A DNA stretch of 64,000 bases from Rhodovulum imhoffii (GCF_003046545.1 NZ_QAAA01000009.1:62001-126000); one strand, 5' to 3'; counted from the first letter of the stretch, positions 26,089-34,276 are shown. Translations and numbers: made by a program. Notes: generated by a model from the letters alone, not told the origin.

Positions 26089-26432
26089 CCCCGGAACAGA
26101 AAAGGCGTCTGGCCGATATGCAGTGCCTGGCACAGATATTGTTGGATCGGACCATGGAAGATCTGCGCCGCGCCCGGACACGCCGGGAAGTTGCCGAATT
26201 CCAGGCCGAGAGGATTGCCGTGGCCTTGTCCGGGACACCGGAAACTGTCCAGGACATCGCCAGCCGTGCCGGTGCCCATGCACTATGGAGAGATGACATG
26301 GCTGCGCGGCGGGCGAATCTCAACGGAGAAATCGCGCGCTGTCGGGTGGCCGAAGAACAGGTTAAGAAGGCCGCCCTGCGCGCTTTCGGGCGGCAGGCGG
26401 CGCTGCGAAATCTCCTGGACAAGGTGCGTTAG
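26085..26432 (+). CDS. small helical FliJ-like protein
   Basis: A 115-residue, charged, fully helical protein with EDLRRARTRREVAEFQAERI and NGEIARCRVAEEQVKKAALR, which suggests a coiled-coil hairpin like FliJ/YscO export stalk proteins. It is the last gene of the sltF-flhA-fliR-flhB run (ATGA overlap with flhB). A FliJ role fits position and shape, but primary sequence identity to FliJ is not evident to the eye. Its stop codon overlaps the stop codon of the converging fliL gene. Confidence 0.6.
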   Translation: MTPEQKRRLADMQCLAQILLDRTMEDLRRARTRREVAEFQAERIAVALSGTPETVQDIASRAGAHALWRDDMAARRANLNGEIARCRVAEEQVKKAALRAFGRQAALRNLLDKVR

Positions 26433-26899
26433 GCATCCTGCCGCAGGATATCCATGATCAGGACCTCTCGCACGACCGGCCCCAACGTTGTTCTTGCAGC
26501 TTCGGCCAGGGCCCGGCGCAGGGCATCCATCGGGACGCTTTCGGTGAAGGCACCGTCAAACCCGCCCGCATTCGCATGGGCGAACAAAACTTCAAGGAAG
26601 GCATCGCGCAGTTTTGGCTCCTGGAACAGGATCGTGTCCTTGTCTTTCTCGAGAATCCCCAACCCAAGAGACAGCACCACGAGCGAGCGAACCCGGTCTT
26701 CGGAGACCAGAGGCACGATGAACTTGTTTTCCAGTTGCATGTAGGTCAGTGGGGTGTCGGCCATATGCGGCGGCGTCGGAAACAAGGGCGGGGTCCCCTG
26801 GGGGGTATCCATGTCGGTTGCGGGCCTGAGGAAGGCCCCCGCCCCGGCCCCCACCGCCAGACCGATCAGCCCCAGGATTGCGGGCAAAAGTTTTCCCAT
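26429..26899 (-). CDS. fliL: flagellar basal body protein FliL
   Basis: Second FliL-family protein in the window. It has an N-terminal membrane segment (LLPAILGLIGLAVGAGAGAFL), a proline-rich linker and the FliL periplasmic domain with YMQLENKFIVPLVSEDRVRS, FQEPKLRDAFLEVLFAHA and the typical ending VVREVLIMDILRQDA. 156 residues. It is 11 bp downstream of flgH, the classical alphaproteobacterial order flgH-fliL, so this copy takes the fliL name. Confidence 0.88.
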   Translation of the reverse strand: MGKLLPAILGLIGLAVGAGAGAFLRPATDMDTPQGTPPLFPTPPHMADTPLTYMQLENKFIVPLVSEDRVRSLVVLSLGLGILEKDKDTILFQEPKLRDAFLEVLFAHANAGGFDGAFTESVPMDALRRALAEAARTTLGPVVREVLIMDILRQDA

Positions 26900-26910
26900 C
26901 GGACGTCCTT

Positions 26911-27669
26911 TCAGAACGGTAGAATGATGTCAGCGATTTGCTGGCCGTAGCGCGGCTGTTGTACATCTGTGATCTGCCCGCGCCCACCGTAGGAAATCCG
27001 TGCGGAGGCGATCTTGTCATAGGTCACCTCGTTCTGGCGGGAGATGTCCTCGGGACGGATGTAGCCGCTAACCAGCAACTCGCGCATCTCGAAGTTTACC
27101 CTGACCTCCTGTGATCCCTCGATCCGCATGACTCCGTTCCGCAGAACGTTCGTCACCGTGGCGGCGATGCGAAGCGTCAGCTTTTCCTTGCGCTTCACCG
27201 ACCCCTCCCCACCCGAGGACGACGCGGAGCTGGTTGAGACCGCATCCTCCATCGAGGCACCTTCGGGCAACCGATCGTTCAGCCGTTGCGGTATGCCGAA
27301 CAACCCTGAAACACCCATGCTTTCCGACCCGCTGCGTTCGCGCTCTGAAGAGTTGGAAATCTCCGCCTTCTCATCGATCTGGATTACCACGGTCAGGATA
27401 TCTCCCTGCTGTTCCGCACGCCGGTCACCCAGAAGCGATTGCCGGCCTCCACGCCAGAGTGAGGCCGCCTGTACCGGGGGCCGCGTTTCCGTTTCGGTCG
27501 GAAAGGGGGCTGAGGTCATCGCGAAATAGGCGTTTCCAGTTTCAACGGGCGCGAATTCGGGCGTCTGGCCGACGTTACCAAGCCGCCCACAGGCGGTCGC
27601 CAGTACCAGCAGACTCAGGCCAAGGCCAAGGCGCAATATCGAGTCTCTTTCAGTCGCTATAAGAGACAA
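26911..27669 (-). CDS. flgH: flagellar L-ring protein FlgH
   Basis: Outer-membrane lipoprotein forming the L-ring. The signal sequence ends in the lipobox LVLATACGRLG with lipidated Cys27. Family signatures are SLWRGGRQSLLGDRRA, GDILTVVIQIDEKAEISN and the C-terminal RPEDISRQNEVTYDKIASAR. Length 252 residues is typical. It overlaps the end of flgA by 20 bases, and fliL follows. Confidence 0.96.
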   Translation of the reverse strand: MSLIATERDSILRLGLGLSLLVLATACGRLGNVGQTPEFAPVETGNAYFAMTSAPFPTETETRPPVQAASLWRGGRQSLLGDRRAEQQGDILTVVIQIDEKAEISNSSERERSGSESMGVSGLFGIPQRLNDRLPEGASMEDAVSTSSASSSGGEGSVKRKEKLTLRIAATVTNVLRNGVMRIEGSQEVRVNFEMRELLVSGYIRPEDISRQNEVTYDKIASARISYGGRGQITDVQQPRYGQQIADIILPF

Positions 27670-28069
27670 GTACCTCCCCCCCCTCTGTGACCGTACCGCT
27701 CACGGTGGTGCGGGATTCCAGGTTCATCACCCGTATCCGCTCCCCCGCGGCCGCGCGATCCATGGCACGGCCTTCGGCGGTCATGGTCAATGTGCCTTTC
27801 CGGTAGATCAGGGTTACGATCCGGTTACGGTCAATGATGGCGGGCGGGCCAAGGTCCTGTGCGCGAATCGGCTGCCCTGCATAAAGAATGACGCGGCTTT
27901 CCAACCCCAAGGCATCCCGTATGTCGGAAAGTGTTCCGGGAATCTCCCCGGGCATAAGGCTTACGTCCTGTGGTTCCAGAACCGTTTGACTGCGGATCGT
28001 GCGGGTCGCGGTCACGGTGTCCGCCATTGCGGGCAGCGCCACCAGCCCGATCAGCCCAAGCCATCGCAT
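27650..28069 (-). CDS. flgA: P-ring assembly chaperone FlgA
   Basis: Periplasmic chaperone for FlgI assembly. A signal peptide (ends AMA) is followed by the SAF-type region with TIRSQTVLEPQDVSLMPGEI and the C-terminal domain with GKLTMTAEGRAMDRAAAGER-like positions (actual start of this stretch KGTLTMTAEG) and VMNLESRTTVSGTV. Length 139 residues is the short form common in Rhodobacterales. It lies between flgG (adjacent, one-base overlap) and flgH. Confidence 0.92.
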   Translation of the reverse strand: MRWLGLIGLVALPAMADTVTATRTIRSQTVLEPQDVSLMPGEIPGTLSDIRDALGLESRVILYAGQPIRAQDLGPPAIIDRNRIVTLIYRKGTLTMTAEGRAMDRAAAGERIRVMNLESRTTVSGTVTEGGEVLVSYSD

Positions 28070-28854
28070 CAGCGCACCTGCGTGGTCGCGGCCAGCATCT
28101 GATCCGAGGCGGTGATGACCTTGGCGTTCAGTTCATACCCGCGCTGGGCCTCGATCAGTTCGGTCACTTCGCGCACCGCGTCGACCGAGGAGCTTTCAAG
28201 ATACCCCTGGCGCAGCGTCCCGAACCCGTCCTCTCCTGGAATGCCTGCCAGCCCGATGCCCGAAGCGGCGGTCTCGCGAAACAGGTTGGAACCGATCGCC
28301 TCCAACCCTTTTGGATTGGAAAATCGCACGAGATTGAACTGGCCCAGAAGTTCCGGTTCCGGCTCGTCGGTGAAATAGGCATAAACCTCGCCCTGCGCAT
28401 TGACGGATAGACTGCTGGCATCGTCGGGGATGGTCACACCGGGAGCGACGGGAAACCCATCTGCGGTAACAATCAGCCCGTCAGCGTTCCGCTTCAGCCC
28501 GCCGTCACGGGTGTAGGCCGGCTCTCCGGAAGGCAGCGTGATCTCAAGAAATCCGTCGCCGTTGATGGCAATGTCCAGATCGGCTCCGGTCTGGGCCAGT
28601 GCGCCTTGTTTCAGCGCCACGCTGACTGCGGCGGGCCGCACACCCAGACCAAGCTGTACCCCCGTGGGCAGCACCGTGCCGTCGGTGGCGTTGATCGTTC
28701 CGGGGCGGCTGACCTGCTGGTAATGCAGGTCGGCGAATTCCGCCCGGCGGGCGTTGTAGCCGGTGGTATTCATGTTGGCGAGGTTGTTGGAGATGACCTC
28801 AACCCGCATCTGTTGGGCCGACATGCCGGTGGCGGCGATCTGTAGAGCACGCAT
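28069..28854 (-). CDS. flgG: distal rod protein FlgG
   Basis: Distal rod subunit. It starts MRALQIAATGMSAQQMRVE with GAAAGGACAAGG upstream of ATG 28854; a longer frame begins at 28941 but its leader is non-homologous and overlaps flgF. The rod motif ISNNLANMNTTGYNARRAEF and the closing helix VTELIEAQRGYELNAKVITA are clear. Length 261 residues equals the family standard. Confidence 0.97.
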   Translation of the reverse strand: MRALQIAATGMSAQQMRVEVISNNLANMNTTGYNARRAEFADLHYQQVSRPGTINATDGTVLPTGVQLGLGVRPAAVSVALKQGALAQTGADLDIAINGDGFLEITLPSGEPAYTRDGGLKRNADGLIVTADGFPVAPGVTIPDDASSLSVNAQGEVYAYFTDEPEPELLGQFNLVRFSNPKGLEAIGSNLFRETAASGIGLAGIPGEDGFGTLRQGYLESSSVDAVREVTELIEAQRGYELNAKVITASDQMLAATTQVR

Positions 28855-28867
28855 CCTTGTCCTTTCT

Positions 28868-29584
28868 TTACTGACCGAGCGTTCGGATGACGTTGCGAAT
28901 CCGGTCATCCTCACGGCTGAGGAAATTCTGACCCAGTTCATAGGCGCGCTGGACCTCGATCATCCGGGCGGTTTCGCCGATCGGATCAACGTTGGATTGT
29001 TCAAGATATCCCTGCAAAAGGCGCGCGGTGTCTGCTGGCAGCGTTGGGCCGTCGGGGTCGAACAGCGTTCCGGACTGGCGCTGCATCCGGGTCGGATCTT
29101 CGGGCAGGACCAGGCCGATATCTGCCACGGGGCGCCCACCGGCCGACAGCGCCCCATCGGCCGACAGCGCCACATCAGCGGTGTCCGGCGGCATGAAGAC
29201 CGGTGCACCGCCCGCATCCAGCAGGCGATGACCGTCGGGGGTAACCAGTTCCCCCATTTCGTTGGGGGTAAAACTGCCCGCCCGGGTCAGGCGCTGACCC
29301 TGTGGAGTTTCGACCATGAAGAACCCCTCCCCCTCGATGGCGAAGTCCAGTGGCGCGTTCGTTTGTGTCAGCGGAGCCTGTCCGAGGTCGATGTGGCGCA
29401 CGTTCGCCCGCGCCATCGCCAGCGCACCACCCGGACCTTCCAGCGCGGTGACATATTCCGAGAAAAGCACCCCTTCGCGCCGATAACCGCCAGTGGAGGC
29501 GTTGGCGATGTTGTGGGCGATGCTTTGCATTTCGCGCATCAGGCCCGACTGGCGCGTCAATGTGGCGTAGATCGTATTGTCCAT
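28868..29584 (-). CDS. flgF: proximal rod protein FlgF
   Basis: Rod protein with IAHNIANASTGGYRREGVLF near the N-terminus, the FlgE/F/G-domain stretch FAIEGEGFFMVETPQGQRLT and the closing ARMIEVQRAYELGQNFLSRE. Length 238 residues is normal. It contains a short internal duplication encoding ALSADGALSAGG, visible in DNA as a repeated GGCCGACAGCGCC. It lies between fliQ (3 bp upstream) and flgG. Confidence 0.95.
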   Translation of the reverse strand: MDNTIYATLTRQSGLMREMQSIAHNIANASTGGYRREGVLFSEYVTALEGPGGALAMARANVRHIDLGQAPLTQTNAPLDFAIEGEGFFMVETPQGQRLTRAGSFTPNEMGELVTPDGHRLLDAGGAPVFMPPDTADVALSADGALSAGGRPVADIGLVLPEDPTRMQRQSGTLFDPDGPTLPADTARLLQGYLEQSNVDPIGETARMIEVQRAYELGQNFLSREDDRIRNVIRTLGQ

Positions 29585-29587
29585 GGG

Positions 29588-29857
29588 TCAGCTTCCCGCG
29601 ATCAGGGGCACCAGTTGCCGGGAAAAAAAGTCTGCCAGCGTTTCTGTCATGAAAGCCATCGACAGCCAGAAGACCACGACGATGGCCGCCAGCTTCGGAA
29701 CGAATGTCAGGGTCATTTCCTGAATCGAGGTCAGGGCCTGAAACAACCCGATTGCAACCCCGGTCACCAGGGCGGCCATGAGGATGGGGGTGGAGATCAT
29801 TACCGATACCCACAACCCCTGGCGGAGTGTGTCGTAAAAGTCGGCCTCGGTCATCAC
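29588..29857 (-). CDS. fliQ: flagellar export gate protein FliQ
   Basis: An 89-residue protein with the two membrane segments of FliQ: VMISTPILMAALVTGVAIGL and LAAIVVVFWLSMAFMTETL, joined by FQALTSIQEMTLTFVPK, which is the family signature. It overlaps fliE by ATGA. It completes the FliP/Q/R gate with genes elsewhere in the cluster. Confidence 0.97.
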   Translation of the reverse strand: MMTEADFYDTLRQGLWVSVMISTPILMAALVTGVAIGLFQALTSIQEMTLTFVPKLAAIVVVFWLSMAFMTETLADFFSRQLVPLIAGS

Positions 29858-30150
29858 ACGGGCATCCGCAGGATTTCCTGATAGGCCTCGACGATCTTGT
29901 TGCGGACGGTCACGGCGGTTTCCACGGCCAGCTCCGTCTTGGCCAGGGCCTGAACCAGCGCATGTGGGTCGGCCTCCGTGATCATGGCAGATTTGGCCGT
30001 TTGTTCCCCGGTCTTGAGGGTCTGCACGAAATCGGCGGCGGCGGCGGCGGCGAACCCGCCGCGCTTTTCCGAGGCGGTGCCGGGTGCGGGTTGGGTCAGA
30101 GGGCGCGCAGAGCTGTAGCCCTTTGCGGCGAGAACAGGGGTAAAGTCCAT
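29854..30150 (-). CDS. fliE: rod adaptor protein FliE
   Basis: FliE links the MS ring to the rod. The 98-residue protein has a low-complexity N-terminus with an Ala run and the conserved C-terminal helix pair with DPHALVQALAKTELAVETAV and RNKIVEAYQEILRMPV. It lies between flgC and fliQ, the standard order flgB-flgC-fliE-fliQ. Confidence 0.95.
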   Translation of the reverse strand: MDFTPVLAAKGYSSARPLTQPAPGTASEKRGGFAAAAAADFVQTLKTGEQTAKSAMITEADPHALVQALAKTELAVETAVTVRNKIVEAYQEILRMPV

Positions 30151-30163
30151 CTTCGAACTCCGG

Positions 30164-30544
30164 TTAGCGGCGCAGAAGATCCAGCAGGCTGCGGGTCATC
30201 TGGCGGGTTTGGTCAAGGATTTTGACATTCGCGTCGTAGCTGCGCTGGGCCTCCCGTGCGTCGGCGATTTCCACCACGAGGTCGACGTTCGAGCCGAGGT
30301 AATGCCCCGTCTCATCCGCCATCGGGTGACTGGGGTCATAGAGCCTGGGTAGCGCGCTCCGGTCGAGTGAGACCGGCCCGGTTCTGACGGTTCCGTCCGT
30401 GGGCGCGGCCTCGAACACGATCAATTTGCGGCGATAACCGGGGGTGTCGACATTGGCGATGTTTTCCGACGCATGGCGCAGGCGGGCGGCTTGCGCACGC
30501 ATCCCGCTGGCCGAGATCGAGAGGGTTTGAAGGATATCTCCCAT
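30164..30544 (-). CDS. flgC: proximal rod protein FlgC
   Basis: Rod subunit of 126 residues. The N-terminal signature is LRHASENIANVDTPGYRRKL, then HPMADETGHYLGSNVDLVVE and the C-terminal helix REAQRSYDANVKILDQTRQM. It follows flgB by 9 bp and precedes fliE. Confidence 0.97.
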   Translation of the reverse strand: MGDILQTLSISASGMRAQAARLRHASENIANVDTPGYRRKLIVFEAAPTDGTVRTGPVSLDRSALPRLYDPSHPMADETGHYLGSNVDLVVEIADAREAQRSYDANVKILDQTRQMTRSLLDLLRR

Positions 30545-30553
30545 AACGCGCCC

Positions 30554-30934
30554 TTACCGCCGCCCGAGGCTGGAGCGCAGAATTCCCAGCGAGGATTTGT
30601 AAACCGTCAGGGCCAGATCGTGCTGTTGTCGCGTTTCGACGGCGCTGACCATCTGGTCCTCCAGCGAAACGGAGTTGCCGTTGGGGGAGGGAACCCCCGT
30701 CACGGCCCCTTGCCCGATCTGCTCCCGCGCGGTGGGGGTGAAGTGGCCCGGACGTGTGGTGCGCAGCGCCATGGGGGGGCCGTTGCGGTACATTTCGGCA
30801 AAGGGGGTGACGTCCTGCGCGCGGTAACCGGGGGTGTCTGCATTGGCGATATTGCGCGCGATGACGTCCTGTCGCCCGGCGGCGTGCCATGCCAGCCCCC
30901 CGGCCATGCGCAGCACTTGCAGATTATCGAACAT
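30554..30934 (-). CDS. flgB: proximal rod protein FlgB
   Basis: Rod subunit of 126 residues, first gene of the long run flgB-C-fliE-Q-flgF-G-A-H-fliL. It contains VIARNIANADTPGYRAQDVT and the ending ALTVYKSSLGILRSSLGRR. ATG 30934 is chosen because GGAGAA precedes it; a longer frame reaches 30961 without homology. A CtrA-like box lies about 20 bp upstream, between this gene and the divergent fliI. Confidence 0.95.
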   Translation of the reverse strand: MFDNLQVLRMAGGLAWHAAGRQDVIARNIANADTPGYRAQDVTPFAEMYRNGPPMALRTTRPGHFTPTAREQIGQGAVTGVPSPNGNSVSLEDQMVSAVETRQQHDLALTVYKSSLGILRSSLGRR

Positions 30935-30953
30935 CGCGGATTCTCCTTCGCTT

Positions 30954-30968
30954 TCAACCAAGCCTTAA
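30954..30968. promoter_or_regulatory. CtrA-like box in the flgB/fliI divergent promoter
   Basis: TCAA, seven bases, TTAA, 48 bp before the fliI ATG and 20 bp before the flgB ATG, in an 81-bp divergent intergenic region. Confidence 0.5.
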
Positions 30969-31015
30969 GGGCGATTCCTTTAGAAACGGTAAGTACTCGC
31001 CAGAAGGAGAACCCG

Positions 31016-32338
31016 ATGCCCTCATGTCCCTTTGCGCCGCTTGTGTCGCGGGTGGAATCGCTCAGCCCCGTACGGCCGTTGGGGCGTGTGGCCGAAAGCC
31101 GGGGCGGCACCGTGACGGTATCGGGCCTGTCGCGGGAGGCGGCGCTGGGGGACATGGTCTGCCTCCGTCCGGCGGGGGGGGGCGGACGCCATGGAGAGAT
31201 ACTGAGCCTGGCGCGTGATTGCGTCACCGTTCTGCCCGATGGCGTGCCGGACGGGCTTTCGGTGGGGGATAGCGTTCTTCTGACCGGGCGCAGCGAGATC
31301 GCCCCCGATGACAGATGGCGCGGCCGTATCATAGATCCGTTCGGCAACCCTCTGGACGGGCGGCCCTTGATGCCCGGTCCGCGCCCCCGCCCCCTGCGCG
31401 CCGTGCCGCCCGCCCCGGTCGGGCGGCGGGGTCTGGGGGTGCGGCTGGCCACGGGGATGGCGGCTTTCGATACGCTTCTGCCCCTTGTGCGCGGGCAGCG
31501 GATCGGGCTTTTTGCCGGGTCGGGTGTGGGAAAATCGACCCTGCTGGCCAGCTTTGCTCGTGGCGTTCAGGCGGATATCGTGGTTCTGGCTCTGATCGGG
31601 GAGCGTGGGCGGGAACTGGGGGAATTCGTGCATAATGTCCTGGGGACAGAGGGTATGGCCCGGTCGGTTGTCGTGGCGGCCACGGCGGACCGGTCCCCTC
31701 TTGTGCGGCGGCGGGCGGCCTGGGCTGCGATGGCAGTTGCGGAGCATTTCCGGGACCGAGGCAAGAGCGTTCTGTTCCTGGCGGATTCCGTGACCCGCTT
31801 TGCCGAGGCGCACCGGGAGCTTGCGCTGGCCGCAAGCGAGACCAACGCGTTGCGGGGGTATCCGCCCTCCACCGCGCAGGAAATCATGGCACTGGCAGAG
31901 CGTGCCGGGCCGGGTGGTGCGGGTGCGGGAGATATCACCGCCGTGTTCAGCGTTCTGGTGGCCGGGTCTGACATGGATGAACCCGTGGCCGATATCCTGC
32001 GCGGGGTTCTGGACGGCCACGTTGTTCTGGACCGTCAGATTGCCGAAAGAGGGCGTTTTCCGGCGGTGAATCTTCTGCGGTCCGTGTCGCGCAGTTTGCC
32101 TGCCGCAGCCAGTGAGACCGAAAACCACCTCATCATGACGGCACGACGCCTGTTGGGGGTCTATGACCGGGCCGAAATGATGATTCAGGCCGGGTTGTAT
32201 TCCGCAGGCTCAGATCCGGAGGTCGACAAGGCGGTGCGGGTCTGGCCTGCTCTGGACGGTTTCCTGTCCGAAGCCGCCCCGGACGGCGTGCAGAGCAGTT
32301 TCGAAAGACTGCACGCCGTGCTTTCCCCTGTGCTTTGA
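31016..32338 (+). CDS. fliI: flagellar export ATPase FliI
   Basis: Hexameric ATPase of the flagellar export apparatus. The Walker A motif is GLFAGSGVGKST; other signatures are LIGERGRELGEFVHNVLG, VLFLADSVTRFAEAHRELAL, and GYPPSTAQEIMALAERAG. ATG 31016 follows AGAAGGAGAA; a longer in-frame extension to 30473 runs through divergent flgB/flgC and is not coding. 440 residues is normal. A run of nine G (31174-31182) lies in the N-terminal third. It stands alone on the plus strand and converges with the DUF1217 gene. Confidence 0.97.
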   Translation: MPSCPFAPLVSRVESLSPVRPLGRVAESRGGTVTVSGLSREAALGDMVCLRPAGGGGRHGEILSLARDCVTVLPDGVPDGLSVGDSVLLTGRSEIAPDDRWRGRIIDPFGNPLDGRPLMPGPRPRPLRAVPPAPVGRRGLGVRLATGMAAFDTLLPLVRGQRIGLFAGSGVGKSTLLASFARGVQADIVVLALIGERGRELGEFVHNVLGTEGMARSVVVAATADRSPLVRRRAAWAAMAVAEHFRDRGKSVLFLADSVTRFAEAHRELALAASETNALRGYPPSTAQEIMALAERAGPGGAGAGDITAVFSVLVAGSDMDEPVADILRGVLDGHVVLDRQIAERGRFPAVNLLRSVSRSLPAAASETENHLIMTARRLLGVYDRAEMMIQAGLYSAGSDPEVDKAVRVWPALDGFLSEAAPDGVQSSFERLHAVLSPVL

Positions 32339-32347
32339 GCGGGACGA

Positions 32348-33139
32348 TCAGGACATCAGAATGGCCAGAGCCGCCTGGGCCGGTCCGAAACCGGAGGGTC
32401 CGGCCTCGATCTCGCTGTGCACCATGAATCGCCGGATCAGACGCTCCTGAACATCCGCGGAGCCGAACTGGTCGAACTGGGTCACGCCCAGCAGCCGGGC
32501 GGCCTTGGCGCGATAGGTGTCCATTTGCCGGTCGAGATCCAAGGCTGCAAAAGCCTGTGGAAGGTTGAATGCCTTGTCGAACACACGGCGCAAAGGCTCT
32601 GAGCCCATGACGGAAAGCCACTTCCCGTCGTCGGACACGGCTCCATCTGCGATCTTTCCGATCTCGCGCGTCAGGTTCAGCGCCAGGCGCAGAGACTGGT
32701 CTTGCTCCCCCAGGGCAACTTCAAAGCCCTTTTTCCCGAATGCCTCCGCGATCCTGTCGGCAAATCCTGCGGAGCCCGTTGCGGGGCCTGCGGGGTTGTT
32801 GAATCCAAATGTCTTGCTGAAACTGAGATAGCGTTTGTCCGCAAGGCGGTTTGCAAGAGCCTTCGGGTCGGTCAGGTCGTCGCTCAGGACCTTTTTGATG
32901 AAAAACCGGTTGTCGATATCGCCGTCCAGGCCGAATGCCCCCAGCGCGACCTCCAGCAGCCGGCGGTCGGCCACAAGTGCCTCCGCCGTTGTAATCTTGC
33001 CGATATTTTCCTTGAAATATTGTATTTTACGCGAGATTTCCGGACTTTGCGCATACAGGGTTTCCTGGCGGTCCAGCGTACGGGTCAGAAACGTCCAGCC
33101 CGCATAGCCAGTGATCGGGACGACTGGCTGAAAGCTCAT
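32348..33139 (-). CDS. DUF1217 flagellar-cluster protein
   Basis: A 263-residue soluble protein starting MSFQPVVPITGYAGWTFLTR, with IQYFKENIGKITTAEALVAD, FIKKVLSDDLTDPKALANRL and RLIRRFMVHSEIEAG. These are hallmarks of DUF1217 proteins, found in alphaproteobacterial flagellar clusters and of unknown function. The ATG overlaps the flbT stop (ATGA), so it is coupled to flaF-flbT. No signal peptide or membrane segment. A structural or assembly role in the flagellum is inferred from context alone. Confidence 0.85.
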   Translation of the reverse strand: MSFQPVVPITGYAGWTFLTRTLDRQETLYAQSPEISRKIQYFKENIGKITTAEALVADRRLLEVALGAFGLDGDIDNRFFIKKVLSDDLTDPKALANRLADKRYLSFSKTFGFNNPAGPATGSAGFADRIAEAFGKKGFEVALGEQDQSLRLALNLTREIGKIADGAVSDDGKWLSVMGSEPLRRVFDKAFNLPQAFAALDLDRQMDTYRAKAARLLGVTQFDQFGSADVQERLIRRFMVHSEIEAGPSGFGPAQAALAILMS

Positions 33140-33540
33140 CCCGGCTCTCCGACAAGCAGGCGCTTTTCGCGCGCCAGCAGACCGCGCAGAGCCTTGAGAA
33201 CCTGATAATACTGACCCGCGATGACGGCATCCGTGGCCTGGGCGAGTTTCCTGTGACTGTCCGGATCGGTCAGGGCCTGGCTGAGCTGCTCGATCCCGCG
33301 CAGCAGGGGCAGGCGCGATGCCTCGGGCGACATGTCGCCCGACAGCACCAGTTGCGCGGCATAGCACAGACGGCGCACTGGCGTATTGGCCTCTTCGGGG
33401 TGGAGTGCATCGCGCAGGCGCAGGATGTTCGCGTTCGGCGTCATCACGCTCAGCCGGCTTCGGCGATCGCCGTTCTCGATTACCGCACCGTTGATCAGTA
33501 CCCGCTCTCCGGGCCCAAGCTTGAGAACCAGGCCGCTCAT
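33136..33540 (-). CDS. flbT: flagellin mRNA regulator FlbT
   Basis: In Caulobacter FlbT binds flagellin mRNA and blocks its translation until the hook is complete. The 134-residue protein has the family opening SGLVLKLGPGERVLINGAVI, then NANILRLRDALHPEEANTPV and the C-terminal RKLAQATDAVIAGQYYQVLK. It is coupled with flaF upstream (ATGA) and DUF1217 downstream. Its usual target, a flagellin gene, is missing next to it in this window. Confidence 0.93.
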   Translation of the reverse strand: MSGLVLKLGPGERVLINGAVIENGDRRSRLSVMTPNANILRLRDALHPEEANTPVRRLCYAAQLVLSGDMSPEASRLPLLRGIEQLSQALTDPDSHRKLAQATDAVIAGQYYQVLKALRGLLAREKRLLVGEPG

Positions 33541-33914
33541 GCTGTTTGCTCCGTTTTGGCCAGGCCGCGCAGGATGGCGGTGTTGATTTCGATCAGGGGC
33601 GCAATCTCGGCCTTGCGGGCGAGAACGGCGCCGGTGTGGCGCAGGCTGAAATCGGCCAGTGAGAGAATCTCCGCGCGCAGCGCCTCCGGCAGCTTGTTGC
33701 CGGGGGAGGCAAGGTCAATGGCGAGGGCCGTCCACAGCCGGTGGTTGTCGTGCAACGCGGCGACCAGCCTGGGCCAGCTTTGGGTCCCATGTTTTCCAGC
33801 CTCGGCCATGCGGGCGGTAATGCGGGAGATGACCCGGTATTCTGTGCCGCGCGCGGTGCTCAATACGATCTGTGGAGCGGCATAAGCGGATTTGGCCATG
33901 TTCAACGCGTTCAA
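33537..33914 (-). CDS. flaF: flagellar biosynthesis regulator FlaF
   Basis: FlaF assists flagellin secretion in Caulobacter and acts opposite to FlbT. The protein reads NMAKSAYAAPQIVLSTARGT, YRVISRITARMAEAGKHG and RLWTALAIDLASPGNKLPEA, all family landmarks. TTG at 33914 with GGAAGGA eight bases upstream gives a 125-residue product with the usual N-terminus; ATG at 33902 is an alternative. It overlaps flbT by ATGA. Confidence 0.9.
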   Translation of the reverse strand: MNALNMAKSAYAAPQIVLSTARGTEYRVISRITARMAEAGKHGTQSWPRLVAALHDNHRLWTALAIDLASPGNKLPEALRAEILSLADFSLRHTGAVLARKAEIAPLIEINTAILRGLAKTEQTA

Positions 33915-33987
33915 GGCGAATCCTTCCCTTGATTTTGTGTGATTACGAAAGAAAACCGGTGCAGCGGCTTCGCTCCGCATCCGTCAG

Positions 33988-34134
33988 TCAGCGAAAAGCG
34001 GCAGCCCCGGGGTGACCGCTGGGCGGCCATCGCCGGCGTCGGGGTGGCGAACCAATATGTGTCTGTGCCGACCAGCCGGGCCTGGCGCCTGGGAGATGCC
34101 GGGCTGCTGATGCGATGACGGTCCGGGTGTTCGA
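33988..34134 (-). CDS. doubtful 48-residue ORF with a good ribosome site
   Basis: ATG 34134 is preceded by GAAGGAG at ideal spacing. The product starts SNTRTVIASAAR, which looks like the first residues of acetyl-CoA acetyltransferases, and then becomes Pro/Arg-rich and unlike any family I recognise. This may be the stranded 5' end of a thiolase gene joined to unrelated sequence, or a spurious frame with a lucky start site. It lies where a flagellin gene is expected. Confidence 0.2.
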   Translation of the reverse strand, partial: SNTRTVIASAARHLPGARPGWSAQTHIGSPPRRRRWPPSGHPGAAAFR

Positions 34135-34276
34135 CATTTCAGACTCCTTCGGAAAGGCGCTTTGCGCCGGGCGGCGTGGCCACATCTCGTGGCGCGAACG
34201 GTTTCTACCGATGCGGGGCGAGGCGCTCCGCGCCACCTTTTTGCGAAGGTGCAAGGTCCAGACTCCGTGTTCCTTC

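Noticed and set aside
30473-31015. Upstream extension of the fliI frame
   Set aside because: It runs antisense through flgB and flgC; the ribosome site and family N-terminus support ATG 31016.
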